DNA of 64,000 nucleotides, taken from Bretschneidera sinensis. Lineage: Eukaryota > Streptophyta > Magnoliopsida > Brassicales > Akaniaceae. A program made the position numbers and the translations under genes. This document shows positions 22,351-34,307 of this stretch, in pieces (the stretch's first letter is position 1; every line of letters starts with the position of its first letter). The stretch lies in the NCBI GenBank assembly GCA_023935145.1, contig CM043698.1, forward strand, positions 84,941,001 to 85,005,000, given 5' to 3'. The notes beneath the pieces were generated by a model. That model saw nothing but the letters and a program-made list of their open reading frames with translations, searched no databases and was not told the DNA's origin.

Positions 22351-22747
22351 TGTAAGGTTTGTACAACACCGGTGAAGTTGTACGACTAAGTTTCTTAGTA
22401 GATTAATTTAAGGAGGTTCCATAAAGAGAGTGGACGTAGGGTCGGAATGAATCTGATATTGCCGAACCACTATAAACTGAGTTTGCATCTCTCTAACTCT
22501 GTCTCCTTAATTACTTTCATAATTATTTGCACATAATTATTTATTATTCAAGTAAATGAGATTGAATGCTTAATTATTTTATAATTCAATTATCATTTCT
22601 ATATTAAGCAATAAACTCTCTCATCTTTGTGCTAGTAATTTAGAAAGATTTAATTCCGCATATATTTTGATATTTGAGATTGCAAAAAGTATTTAATTTT
22701 TTAATACCCAATTCACCCCCTCTTGGGTTGAAACCTCAGTCTACAAT

Positions 22748-22759
22748 TGGTATCAGAGC
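22748..22759 (+). other. Primer binding site (tRNA-iMet) of the SIRE-like element
   Basis: TGGTATCAGAGC lies two bases after the 5' LTR end and is complementary to initiator methionine tRNA. Confidence 0.95.
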
Positions 22760-22811
22760 CTCGTTCTCTATTTTAGGCTTAACATCCTAGAGTTGATCCT
22801 ATAGCAACTAT

Positions 22812-23303
22812 ATTTTTAGAAGGAAGAGATCCTTTTAGTCCTCCTCTTCTCCATGGAACAAATTTCACCCATTGGAAAGCTCAAATGAAGATTTTTATTC
22901 AAGCACATGATTATTATGCTTGGTATTTCATTCTTGAAAATGAAAATGACTTTGATATAAATGATAGTAAATTCATTCAACTAAATTCTAAAGTTATGAA
23001 CATGTTTTATAGTTATCTTGATCAAAACGAAGTTGGTCAAATTTCCTCATGTAAGACTGCAAAAGAAATTTGGGATTTATTGGAAGTCATATATGGAGGA
23101 AATGAGCAAGAAAAGATTTCAAATTAAAAAACTTTATTCATGACTTAGAGCATTTTAAAATGAATGAAAATGAATCAATTTTTGATTTGCAAACTCGTTT
23201 TACCATACTTGTTAAAACTTTATCTTTCATAGGTAAAATTTATTCTAACCTTGAACTTGTGAGAATATTTCTTAGGTCTTTGTCAATTCAATAGAAAATT
23301 ATT
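22812..23303 (+). pseudogene. SIRE-like gag, N-terminal part
   Basis: The frame reads LEGRDPFSPPLLHGTNFTHW, then WKAQMKIFIQAHDYYAW and a UBN2-like EIWDLLEVIYGGNEQ. A frameshift near 23110 and a TAG near 23294 interrupt it; in the shifted frame the domain continues (DFKLKNFIHDLEHFKMNENE). No convincing initiator Met is left. The product would form the virus-like particle. Confidence 0.8.
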
Positions 23304-24527
23304 TTGACAAAGCATTCTACAAGTGAAAGTTTAGAAGAGCTTGTGGAATCCCTCAAGAAGCATGAAAGCTACTTGGATTACAAAATTGATGGTTCTACCA
23401 CATCCTTACCTCTTATGGAAATTAAAGATATTAATCATGATGGCGATGAAGAAGAAGAAGACTCTTCGAATAAAGAGATCGGATACGAGGAAATTGCCAA
23501 CCTATGTCTTATGGCAATCGACGACGAAAGTGAGGTATCGACTTCTTCCTCTTCAAAAAATAACATTGTTAGTAGTAGTGAAGAATTGGTAAAAGTCATA
23601 AATGAAATGTATGAAGAATTGAAGAAATTCGATTCTAGGAACACCATTCTTAAAAAAGAGGTGTCATCTCTTTCTAAAGAGATGGTAGGTCTAAGAGAAG
23701 AAAAAGATAAACTATCTTCATTACTTTATGATTCTTCTCAAGATCTTCTTAAAGATGAAAACGAAAACTTAAAGAAGAAGATAATAGAATTGAATGGCAT
23801 AATATCTAGACTTATGCTTGGAAAAGAAAAGCTAGATGAAGTGCTATCTTGCCAAAGATTAAATGGAGGAAAATCTGGGTTAGGTTATTCTCCATTAGGC
23901 AAGCAAAAATCAAAAGAGAGCTTATTCATGAAAGCATCATGTGTGAATGAAGCCTCTACTTCAAAGACCACTAACAAGGTCAAAAGCATTCCCTCAATGA
24001 ATGCTAGTAGGTGTAGAAATACTAATTCTAATGTATATACAAGAATGAAGCATCGTAGAAATACTCATGCTTATATTTATGCTCATTCAAGAAATGCTTA
24101 TACACATCCTAGGAATAACCATCTTGTGCATCCTAGAAACAATATGCACACTGCACATGCTTATCCTAGGAATTACCATCATAATTATCCTAGAAATAAT
24201 ATGCATACTCATAATAATGCAAGCATGTATCCTAGAAATCATCATCATACATTTTCTAGAAATGGCATGCATATTCATATTCCTCACAATAGAAACATGT
24301 ATCCTAGGAACTCCTATCCTAAGAATTATAGAAATGCACATCTAAGAAATCCTAGAAATTTCAATAACTATTATCCTAGGATTGTGCATCATCATGTCTA
24401 TAAAACTCCATATGTTGTTAAGAAAGTATGGGTCCCAAAAGGAACCGTGTTTTCAAGGACTAACCCCAAAGGACCCAAGAAATTTTGGGTACCCAAAAGT
24501 GCAATCGTGTATCCTTGTGTGATGTAG
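23304..24527 (+). pseudogene. SIRE-like gag C-terminal part with a His/Asn-rich PRN repeat
   Basis: The 407-codon frame begins with the gag segment TKHSTSESLEELVESLKKHE, then an acidic Ser-rich region and a probable coiled coil (EELKKFDSRNTILKKEVSS, KENEDLKK-like heptads, residues ~95-180). Residues ~235-360 are rich in His, Asn, Tyr and Arg with the recurrent tetrapeptide YPRN or HPRN (about a dozen copies). It ends VWVPKGTVF and FWVPKSAIVYPC, the usual lead-in to protease. No CCHC zinc knuckle is visible where relatives have one. It ends at an in-frame TAG (24525-24527), after which the same frame continues into protease. Confidence 0.8.
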
Positions 24528-24956
24528 ATATGTCTCCACACCAAAGAAAAAGGTAACTGTTGGTACCTTGATAATGGATGCTCGAAGCACATGACCGGTG
24601 ATAAAAGTGTATTCAAGGAGTTAACTCTAAGAGATGGTGGATTTGTCACCATTGGAGACAACACAAAAATAAAGATCATCGGGAATGGAGAAGTTGGTAA
24701 TGATTTCTCAATTATAGATAATGTATTGCTAGTACAAGGCCTTAAGACAAATTTACTAAGTATTAGTCAACTTTGTGACAAAGGCAACAAAGTCACATTT
24801 GAGGCCTCTCATTGTCTAGTTATAGACATCAAGAGCAACAAGATCAAATTTATTGGTCATACACATGAAAATGTCTACATAGTTGATTTGAAATCCTTGC
24901 ATTCTGAAAATGAAAAATATTTTCCTGCTTTTAGTGAAAATCCATCTATGGCATAG
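24528..24956 (+). pseudogene. SIRE-like protease
   Basis: In frame with the preceding gag: CLHTKEKGNCWYLDNGCSKH then MTGDKSVFKEL, GDNTKIKIIGNGEVGN, NVLLVQGLKTNLLSISQLCD and FEASHCLVIDIKSN. The aspartic protease signature has Asp-Asn-Gly (24570-24578) where Asp-Ser/Thr-Gly is required, so this copy is probably inactive. A frameshift at ~24950 separates it from the pre-integrase motif. Confidence 0.85.
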
Positions 24957-25774
24957 AAGGCATGGTCATGTAACCATGAACTTGCTAAAAATCGTTTCAA
25001 GGAAAGATTTAATCATTGGACTTCCTAAAATCAATTTTGAAAAAGACAAAGTATGTGATGCTTGTCAAATGGGAAAACAAACTAGAATTTCTTTTAAAGC
25101 AAAAAATGTAGTCTCAACTACTAGACCTTTGGAACTTCTGCATATGGACTTATTTGGTCCAATTAGTACCATTAGTCTAGGTGGCCATCAATATGCTCTT
25201 GTTATTGTTGATAACTATTCAAGATATACCTTTGTTATTTTTATTGCTTACAAGGATGAAGCTTTCAAAGGATTTGAAAAGTTTTGCAAAATGGTTCAAA
25301 ATGAAAAATGAATTTGTATTTCAAGCATAAGAAGTGATCATGGCAAAGAATTTGAAAATCAAAGCTTTTCAAGATTTTGTGATGAAAATGGAAATAATCA
25401 CAACTTTTTAGCTTCTTGAACTCCTCAACAAAATGGAGTTGTTAAGAGGACAAACAAAGTTCTAGAAGAATTTTCAAGAACTATGCTTTGTGAAAATAGT
25501 TTACCAAAATACTTTTGGGCTGAAACCGTAAACACTTCTTGCTATATCTTAAATAGAATTTTAATTAGGCCTCTGCTTGATAAAACTCCATATGAACTAT
25601 TGAAAGGATGAAAGCCTAATATCTCCTATTTTCGTACATTTGGTTGTAAATGCTTCATCCTAAATAACAATAAAACTAACTTGGGTAAATTTGACTCTAA
25701 GACAGATGAAGGGATATTTTTAGGATATTCAACATCTAGTAAGGCTTATAGAGTTTTCAATAAAAAAAACTCTA
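24957..25774 (+). pseudogene. SIRE-like pre-integrase and integrase
   Basis: The frame from LWHRRHGHVTMNLLKIVSRK includes the zinc-binding CDACQMGKQTRISFKAKN and core PLELLHMDLFGPISTISLGG, VIVDNYSRYTFVIFIAYKDE and SIRSDHGKEFENQ, then TPQQNGVVKRTNKVLEEFSR, LPKYFWAETVNTSCY and FGCKCFILNNN. TGA codons at 25309-25311, near 25420 and near 25609 break it, each where an Arg, Gly or Trp codon is expected. The core acidic residues are visible. Confidence 0.85.
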
Positions 25775-27649
25775 GTGATAGAAGAATCTGTACATGTAAC
25801 TCTTGATGAGTCTAACCCAATTAGTAGTAGAGAAGTTTCCTTTAATGATGATGCAGATTTTATTCCAAGAATGGAAACTCCTACTACCATTGTTGACCCA
25901 AAAGAGAGTCCACCTCAAGCAAATGAAGAGATGGAAACTTCCAATTTGGACCAACTATCATCAAGCCAACAAGAGGAAAGTCTACCTAAAGATTGAAGGT
26001 GTGTAAATTATCACCCAATTGATCAAGTGATTGGTGATCCTTTACAAGGGGTAAGAACTCGCTCTTCAATTAGAAATATTTACAATTTTGTAGCTTATTT
26101 GTCTCAAGTAGAACCTAAGACATTTATAGAAGCTAAAAAAGATAATGATTGGATAATTGCAATGCAGGAAGAAATAAATCAATTTAAGAGAAACACTGTT
26201 TGGAAACTAGTTCCAAGACCTAAGAATCATTCAATAATTGGAACTAAATGGGTATATAGAAATAAGATGGATGAAAATGGAATAGTAACTAGAAACAAGG
26301 CTAGACTAGTTGCTAAGGGATATAATCAAGAATAAGGAATAGACTTTGATGAAACCTATGCTCCCGTAGCTAGATTAGAAGCTATTCGAATGTTATTAGC
26401 CTTTGCATGCTTTAATAAATTCAAGCTATTTCAAATGGATGTAAAAAATTCCTTTTTAAATGGCTTTATAGAAGAAGAGGTTTATGTTGAGCAACCTCTT
26501 GGATTTGAAAATCCTAGTCTTCAAAATCATGTCTACAAGCTTTCTAAGGCTCTATATGGGTTAAAGCAAGCTCCAAGAGCATGGTATGAAAGACTAAGTA
26601 AATTTTTGATTGACAATGATTTTGTAAGAGGTAGAATAGACACAACTCTCTTCACAAAAACTCACAAAAATGACACTCTTATAGTCCAAATATATGTTGA
26701 TGATATTATATTTGGTGCTACTAATGAATCTATGTGTCAAGAGTTTGCAAAGTGCATGCAAGGTGAATTTGAAATGAGCATGATGGGAGAGCTTACCTAC
26801 TTCCTTGGACTTCAAATCAAGCAACTAAAAGGAAGAATCTTCATCAATCAACCAAAGTACATTAAGGACCTACTAAAAAGGTTCGGGATGGAAAGCTCAA
26901 AGCCACTTGGAACACCTATGAGCACAACTACAAAACTTGATCTTGATGAAGGAGGTAAAACTGTAGATACTAAATATTATAGAAGCATGATAGGTGCTTT
27001 ACTTTATTTAACTGCAAGTAGACCTGATATTATGTTCAGTGTATGCATGTGTACTAGATTTCAGGCTAATCCAAAGGAATCACATGTAGTTGCAGTAAAA
27101 AGAATCCTTAGATATCTACAAGGAACCCAAACCATAGGATTATGGTACTCTAGAGATTCATCTTTTGAGCTTGTAGGATATTCAGATGCTGATTTTGCTG
27201 GATGTAGGTTAGATAGAAAAAGCACAAGTAGTACATGCCAATTCTTAGGTACAATGTTAACCTCTTAGTTTTCCAAGAAACAAAATTCTGTTGCACTATC
27301 AACCGTTGAGGCGGAATACGTTGCAGCCGGAAGTTGTTGTGCCCAAGTATTATGGATGAAACAACAACTAGAAGACTATGGCATGGACCTCAAAAACATC
27401 CCAATATTTTGTGATAATAATAATACTATCAACCTAACCAAGAACTCTGTTCAGCACTCTAGAACAAAGCACATAGAAATAAGACATTATTTCTTAAGAG
27501 ACCATGCTAAAAAAGGTGACATAAGACTAGAATTCATACCTGCAGAAGATCAAATAGCTGACATTCTTACAAAACCTCTAGGTGAAGCTAGTTTCTGTAA
27601 GATAAGAATGTTAATGAGATTGCTGGATTGTGATAAACTGAATGTCTGA
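25775..27649 (+). pseudogene. SIRE-like reverse transcriptase and RNase H
   Basis: One continuous frame with only three nonsense codons: TGA at 25994, TAA at 26333 and TAG at 27266. Motifs in order: NTVWKLVPRPKNHSIIGTKW, ARLVAKGYNQ, TYAPVARLEAIRMLLAFAC, QMDVKNSFLNGFIEEEVYV, LYGLKQAPRAWYERL, the catalytic YVDD at 26693-26704, LGLQIKQLKGRIFINQ, YYRSMIGALLYLTASRPD, YSDADFAGCRLDRKSTS, VALSTVEAEYVAAGSCC, FCDNNNTINLTKN, RTKHIEIRHYFLRDH and DILTKPLGEASF. This is the best preserved pol in the window. Confidence 0.93.
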
Positions 27650-28431
27650 TTGCTTCATAATTCATCATTTGCATAGTTTCAAACTACTTTTATTCAAGAA
27701 TATGCTCTGAAACTGGTTATGCTTGTATGAAAACTTTCGGTTCTTGCCGGGAAGGCTTCCGAACTCCGAATGAAGCCATATTTTCGCATACAGGTTTGCT
27801 TAAGTATACTGTAGTTGACTATAGTGGCTAGATAACTTATTTTTTGATTTCTGATCCCTTTGGTTACTGTTGTCAAAACAGGGGAGAAAAATGAGAAAAA
27901 CGAGAAAAACTAAGTAAGCAGAAACCAATGCATAGATTTAGGGGGAGCATTGCTCCAAAGAATATTGAAAATGATGATTATCTTTGCATTAAATTAATAA
28001 TCAACTACTAATAAGGCTTGTTAAGTTTTATCCAATTTTATTTCTCTTAAAAGTTAAAAATAATTACTTTAGACTTTTTGAAAGGGGGAGAAAATCTGAT
28101 TTATTAGTAAAAGAGAAAACATATTGGTAAATCAAGCAATGAGTTCAAACTCTTGTCCTTTATTGATTAAGTGTAAGATACTCTAAGCATTGAGGTTATT
28201 TTGAAGATTTATAATGCTTGAAAATTGTTTTATATTTCTTGATATCTTGTAAAATGATTCTTTTCTCAAAATGTTTCATCAAAATATTTTCAATAGCATA
28301 TTTTCAAGGGGAGCTCTTCTTTGAAATCTACCCTTTTTTATTATGACAAAAAGGGGGAGAAAAATAAGAATATTAAAGATCTTGTTAGACCTTATTCTTA
28401 AGATTTTTGTCACCATCAAAAAGGGGGAGAT
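27650..28431 (+). other. 3' non-coding part and polypurine tract of the SIRE-like element
   Basis: No coding signal. Purine runs AAAGGGGGAGAAAA (28080-28093) and AAAAGGGGGAGAAAA (28349-28363) precede the tract AAAAAGGGGGAGAT that abuts the 3' LTR (28418-28431). Multiple PPT-like runs are usual in this lineage. Confidence 0.7.
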
Positions 28432-30092
28432 TGTTGACCCTGAATGATTTTGATAGTGACAAAAATCTTAATTAAGCTCTAATGAATATTACTTGAGTAA
28501 TACAGATTGTTAATAGTGCTTATACATCAAAGGAGATCAAGATTATAGAAATTGGTGAATCAAAGTTGATGATCTCAAAAGTCAATAAGCTCTCCAAAAA
28601 ATCAAATTCAAGGAGAATAATTTAAATACAACTTCAAAGTCAATTGGGATAAATTATAGGTTTGAATCCTAAGATACGCTTTGAAAGCATTTCAATTTTT
28701 AAGAGCTAATTATATTTGCATTACATTTTATTATATAGTCTTAATTAATTGAAGATATAAAATCTCCAAATGATTCTATTAAATGCAAATAAATTAATTG
28801 GGCTCAATACTTAACATCTCTAATTGAATTTAAAAAGAATTCATGTTGACATTGAAAATTACTTGAGCATTTGTAATATATCATTCTTCATATATCTTGC
28901 ACACATATTATGCTTAAATTTGTAATATGTTTTGTCATCACCAAAAATGTCTTAATCAAGAAATTTATTAGATTAATTTTAATGATAGCAAAACACTTTT
29001 GAAGTATTTAACTCGTGTGTTTAATGTGCAAGAAAGTTTGATTCAATTAGGAGATTTTTGGAACTCCAAAATCCAAAAAGAATAAAGAAATATGAAGAAA
29101 ATTGATGCTGAAAACACTGTTCATCCTGAAAACACTGTAGCAACGCTCAAACAGTGACCCAGTCGACCGGATGAATAGTACAATCGACTAGTAAAACAGG
29201 CAGAAGGATCCCAGTCGACTGGTAAGTCATACCAGTCGACTGGTAACACTGTAGTAGCAAAAATGTGATTTTTAAAGAGGATCCAGTCGACTGGTATCAC
29301 GACCCAATCGACTGGTAGTTCAAAAATATGACAGTTGGACACAAAATCTGAATGTTTTAAAGCAAATCTTTTTCAAATTAAAGTCCCAACGGCCACATTA
29401 ATTGATGGCTATATAAACCCACTCAATTCAGCATTTAACAAGAAAGAGATGACATTCAAAAATAGTAGAGCACACACAATCAAGTCATTCATTCCTTGAA
29501 ACTCAAAAAGCTTTGAAATACTCATGTTGAGTCATTCTTCAAGCTTTACTTTGAAAGAGAGATATTATTCAGTTGTATAAGCTTTCATTGTTATCTCTCT
29601 ACAATTTACTTTACAGCATTTATTGTAAAGGGATTACTTCCGAGAGGAAGGGGATAGCTTCCGAGTGGAAGGGGATAGCTTCCGAGAGGAAGGGATTGTA
29701 AGGTTTGTACAACACCGTTGAAGTTGTACGACTAAGTTTCTTAGTGGATTACTTCAAGGAGGTTCCTTGAAGAGAGTGGACGTAGGGTCGGAACGAATCC
29801 GATATTGCCGAACCACTATAAACTGAGTTTGCATCTCTCTAACTCTATCTCCTTAATTACTTTCATAATTACTTGCTTATAATTATTTATTATTCAAGTA
29901 AATGAGATTGATTGCTTAATTATTTTATAATTCAATTATTATTTCTATATTAAGCAATAAACTCTCTCATCTTTGTGCTAATAATTTAGAAAGATTTAAT
30001 TCTGCATATATTTTGATATTTGAGATTGCAAAAAGTATTTTATTTTTTAATACCCAATTCACCCCCTTCTTGGGTTGAAACCTCAGTCTACA
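28432..30092 (+). repeat. 3' LTR of the SIRE-like element
   Basis: The same length as the 5' LTR, with scattered substitutions. It has an extra AGTCGACTGG copy (near 29211-29243) but fewer TTCCGAGAGGAAGG units (29637-29690), so the two arrays changed independently. Confidence 0.95.
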
Positions 30093-30514
30093 ATAATCAA
30101 TCATTATCCATTATTATTGAATACTAGGAAACCCCAAGATATTTTCACACTTTAAATATTAAGAGCGCACTTCACATCAAACAAAAAATCAAAGAAATCG
30201 AGGCATTAAGCTCTTTTTTAAATAATTTATTTTGAATCTCAAAAACACTTTAATTTTCTTGAATACTAACACTTTTTAAGCTGTTTTAATGATACTTCAA
30301 ATGTATATAAACATTAAAATTACTTCAAAAAGGTTTCACATTCAAAAACTTATGAGAAAAGTCAATTTTTGAAAAATCAGCTTGATCCAGTCGACTAGGT
30401 ACTTGATCTAGTCGACTGGGAAAGGTCGAGGAGCTTCTACCAGTTGATTATCAACTAGATATATGACCCAATCAACTTGGTCCTTCCAAAATAACTCAGA
30501 AACCCCTTCCCGTC

Positions 30515-31372
30515 TATAGAGCCTGGTGTCTTATTTATAATATTAGAAGTCATGGAGTTTCACTTTGGTGCGTTATTGGTATCACTTATTAAGTTTTGAA
30601 CTAATTTTTTTTCTATTGTACTTGAGTTTGTGAAACTTGGGGACAAATAAATAACTAAAGACCGAGTATTTAAAGTAGTTGTCATTTGAAATCTTGTAGA
30701 ACTTTTGAGGAATCGTTAGTGGAACTAAACAAAAACAAAAATTTGGAAAGTTATGCAGTGGAAATAAGAAGGGGTGTAAACTAGAAGGGTTATTGTGCAG
30801 TTAGTGGAGAGTTGAGCTATAAATACAGTGTTAAAAGAGGGAAAAATCTAGCAAGTTCTGGAAATCTCTAGAAACCTAAAGAGGAGAGGAGAGAAAGAGG
30901 GAAATAAGGAAGTGAAGAGAAAGGAAATGATGAGAATTTCTTGTCAACCTTGAGGTAAATATTGTTCTTTTTTACTTTTAAAGCATTAAGCCTATTTATT
31001 ACTCTAAGATTTGAAGTTTTAGGAGCTTGAATGGAAAAGTTTGCTTGAGAAGAAAGTTGTTTTCAAATAAAATGATTTTGTGATAGATTTCTAAGTTTAA
31101 TGTCTAATCTTTGATTTGAAATCCTTGAAAACTTGTAGTTGATTTGGATTGGAAGTCCCATGGGAGACAAGAACTTATTTTGAAGAAAAATGAAGTTTTA
31201 CTCTAAAAATTTTCTAAAATCGCAACCAAACAGTTGATTGTCCAATGAGCACAATCGACTAGAAACTTTCTAGAACTTGAACAGTTAGCTATGCAAATCT
31301 CTAGGCAGCCTACGGTCGACTAGCTAATATGGGCAGTTGACTATCCGAGCCCTTGAACCTGTTTTCAACCTC
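30515..31372 (+). mobile_element. Truncated long-LTR fragment in plus orientation
   Basis: It begins TATAGAGCCTGGTGTC, matching the start of the long LTRs read on their own strand (TGTAGAGCCTGG at 60546 downward). It carries a TATA box (CTATAAATA at 30817-30825), a purine-rich leader (AGAGGAGAGGAGAGAAAGAGG near 30883) and degenerate CAGTCGACTG motifs (31225-31345). It is the only long-LTR piece on the plus strand and directly abuts the minus-strand LTR ending at 30514. It fades out near 31372. Confidence 0.6.
30817..30825 (+). promoter_or_regulatory. TATA box of the plus-strand LTR fragment
   Basis: CTATAAATA followed by a purine-rich leader, as in the other long LTRs of the window. Confidence 0.5.
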
Positions 31373-31829
31373 GTACATATACAAATAAGGATTGACACCT
31401 TGAGGATCCCAGATACTAGACTCCCACAACACACAGACCAATAATCACATGAGATGACTGAATCTTCTAAAACATACAACACTTGAAAATAGATTTGGGG
31501 CAAGCTAGATAGCCTAGAGAGATGAAGGTAATTCCCCTTGTAGATAAAACCACGTATATAGATCCTCTAGACATATTATACAATCACATAAGAAATAGGA
31601 GTTGGGATAGATACATATACTAGCGTAAGAGTTCTTCACTAAAACAAATTGTTTGCTTATCATGCCTTGAGATAAACAACATTTCACATCTCATAAAATC
31701 TTGTGAACCAAGAACCCATTCAAACTACATAAGAAAACATTTCTCTTTTAAATACAAAATAAAGTTTAGTAGTGATAAGAATATGAAATCAAGAGTCAAT
31801 ATAAACCACACCCTTCATTGGGCAAGTCA
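31373..31829. other. Unassigned sequence, probably LTR remnant
   Basis: No frame or recognisable motif until the CCCTTCATTGGGCAAGTCA at 31811-31829, a version of the GGGCCAATCA motif of the long LTRs. That motif continues at 34308 once the solo LTR is removed, so at least the right part belongs to an older long LTR. Confidence 0.4.
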
Positions 31830-34224
31830 TGTAACAACCCATCCCGAGCGGACCCTACTCGGAATGGCATCATTACTTTTAAGCATTGAGTACCTAGACC
31901 TATAATGCAACATGTAAATCCTACTCTTTCCATCTTACAATACTTTCCTGCTATATGCATGCATGCTTCCACATTTTTGTACTCTATGTGCATTACATTT
32001 TGGTTGAAACCAAGAATTTACACAAGATACAATCTTTAGAAAAATTACATCCATGACAATTCAAAAACATATACATTTTTCCAAAAATGGAGACATATAC
32101 ATTAATCTAAACTGCTAAACAAAACAAGGTGAGGATGCCTCGCATGAAAACCCACTGAAGGATACCTTTCTCCTTCAATTTTTGTACTGAGTTACTTCAA
32201 TTCTATTAAGCACCTTTCCTGAAATATTAAAAAAAAAATGAGGTTGTGCTAAAAGCTCAGTGAGTAATCACATTACCCGAAGTAATTATCTTCAAAAAAA
32301 ATCATCACTCTTTGAATGAATTCAAATTAATTTAAATTCACAATTTAGAAAGTCACAACCATTTATATGTATATAGTTATTCTCATACTTATTACATGTA
32401 AAATAGTCACTCCATGAACATATTAACACATCCAACAAATCACAAAATTCAAACCATAACAAGAAAAAGTATCCACTTTTCATGTGATATTAAATCAATT
32501 TCATACTCTTATATATATATTTTACAATGGGGACGTTTTCCCATGTATCGGTACATTAAACATCACATTTTTACATCAACTCGATTCCATCTCTCTTTCC
32601 ACTTCCACTCGGTTCCATTTCACTTTTCACTTCCACTCGGTTCCATAATATCATCAAAGAGTTCAAATATCATTAAACACAATTCATAACACAAGCAATT
32701 TATCAATATAATTTTATCAACTCATTCGCATCCAATTTTACTTCCAAACACACATCAAGACATATCATTCATGTTTCTTATGTATCAAATACATATTTAT
32801 TCACCACGCTTACTAAGAGTAAGGTGAAACTCACATTTGATATGCCAAAAGCTAATCCTAATCTACTTCATTACCCTTAGCACGTTCTCCAGTCACACCT
32901 AAATATAGTACAACAATCCAAGAAGTATATACAAAATTAATATTTATCTTTATCAATCAACTACAATAAATAATCAAAACTATACTATATCACCAACTTT
33001 CTCTTCTTTGTCTACTTTTCCTTATTCTTTTTTTCCTTTCTTGTCAAATTTGAAGTTTATTTCTCATGACAATGATTTTTAATTTACTCAATAACTCCTC
33101 CAATTCAAAGAATTCATACCAATCTAATAACCTTTATACCATCAAGATTCTAAATTCATATATTTATCATTTTCCAAACACTAACTTAGATTAATTTACA
33201 TAAACTCCAAAGTACCTATCTAAGAGAATTCTTCCCAAACTTTAGTTTTATCACTAAAAATCCTCCTAACTCAAGAAATTCATTTATGTTCAACAAGTAT
33301 TATACTTCGAAACCTAAAACTTACATATCTAAAACTAATTCAATCACAAGTTTAAGTTTCTTTTATGCTATAGTTTAAGGTAAATTCAAAATTATATTAC
33401 AAATCATATTCCAACTTCAAAACGTCCTAAATCCATCAATCTTTATACTTCAATAGACTTAAACTTATACTTTTAACAATACCCAACACAAAATTTTTAT
33501 TATTTCGTTCCCAAGTTTAAGATTTAATCAAAACTCCCATCAACAACAACATACTCCAACTTCATATAGCTCAAAACCAATCAACTTAAACTCAAATCAT
33601 CTCAAACAAACCCCCAAAATCAACTTTAGTAAGTCTTCTTTAACTTAGAAATGGTCAAAAATCAATTATACCTCAAATTCTCGACGAAAATAGCCAAGAA
33701 AACAAAGGAAACTAAAGCCTCTGACTGGCGCATATACCCAATGTGCCACTGTAGGCCGCTTGTGGCACCTCACCTCCTGGACCGGACGGTTCCTTTAGGT
33801 GGCAGTAGATGTTAAATAAAGTTTGGGGGCAAGTGATATGGTGGTGGAAGGTGCTGAACTAAAAAAGATTTGAAAAAAATGGGTTTTCTCTCAAAAGGAA
33901 GAAAATGGTTTTTGCTCCAACCGAACTCTCAAGAGAAGAAGAGAATTGCGTTTTGTATGCTGAAAGTCTCTAAGTCTTAGCCTTATATATTACCACTAAG
34001 TATAGCCTTTTATCATTTTACCCTTCCTGTCTTTCTTTAATTTAATTGTATAACTTTCCTCATCTTTCCTAACTCTTTATATTAATCCCAATGTTCTTAC
34101 TAACACTTCCTTTACAAGAATGTCTTAACCAAGTACCTCTAATTTCTTTGTGTTTAAATTACCCTTCAATCAATAAGTCCTACACATGTCTAACACAGAA
34201 AAAAAAATCATAATTTAAAACATT

Positions 34225-34283
<59 letters not shown>

Positions 34284-34307
34284 TAGAATTTAAGACTCGA
34301 CTCTACA
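31830..34307 (-). mobile_element. Solo long LTR (2.5 kb)
   Basis: It starts TGTAACAACCCATCCCGAGC and ends GACTCTACA, flanked by a perfect 5-bp duplication AGTCA (31825-31829 and 34308-34312). Family marks: CTAAAAGCTCAGTGAGTAA at 32248, GGGGACGTTTTCCCAT near 32528 and CTTACTAAGAGTAAGGTGAAAC near 32808. On its own strand a TATA-like element lies near 33985 (plus strand CTTATATATTACC). A (TA)n run occupies ~34226-34280. No internal region or partner LTR is present, so it arose by LTR recombination. Confidence 0.8.
34226..34280. repeat. (TA)n microsatellite
   Basis: About 27 uninterrupted TA dinucleotides inside the solo LTR. Other TA runs are at 34746-34769, 37945-37995, 41863-41891 and 50938-50985. 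Confidence 0.95.

Larger units (their letters stand above)
21085..22745 (+). repeat. 5' LTR of the SIRE-like element
   Basis: It contains a palindrome-rich part (21803-21950), a TATA box (GCTATATAAA at 22041-22050) and a short tandem repeat of TTCCGAGAGGAAGGGGATTA (22266-22350). Confidence 0.95.
21085..30092 (+). mobile_element. SIRE/Maximus-like copia retrotransposon, 9.0 kb
   Basis: Both LTRs are 1661 bp (21085-22745 and 28432-30092), starting TGTTGACCCTGAATG and ending CAGTCTACA. Flanks GTAAT and ATAAT fit a 5-bp duplication with one change. A tRNA-iMet primer site follows the 5' LTR and a purine tract (AAAAAGGGGGAGAT) precedes the 3' LTR. Coding order is gag, protease, integrase, reverse transcriptase, RNase H. 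Long LTRs and the gag and pol wording place it near SIRE/Maximus. A ~0.8 kb non-coding stretch between RNase H and the 3' LTR (27650-28430) contains several purine runs; no envelope-like frame is seen there. Confidence 0.95.
18378..30514 (-). mobile_element. Long LTR of a gypsy-like family, interrupted by two copia-family insertions
   Basis: The LTR begins TGTAGTGACCCTTCGGGCC at 18378 and shows hallmarks shared with the other long LTRs here: CTAAAAAGCTCAGTGAGTAAAC near 18772, arrays of CATGGGCCAATC-type motifs (20195-20300, 20490-20520), GGGACGTCTACCCAC near 20441 and AGTCGACTGG/AGTCGACTAGG copies near 30388-30420. It holds a solo LTR (19002-20151) and the SIRE-like element (21085-30092); ~2 kb of its own sequence remains. 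It ends against an oppositely oriented LTR fragment at ~30515. The gypsy (Del/Tekay-like) assignment is inferred from LTR wording only. Confidence 0.6.

Noticed and set aside
27650..28431. An envelope-like third frame in the SIRE-like element
   Set aside because: SIRE relatives can have one, but no frame of useful length is present between RNase H and the 3' LTR.
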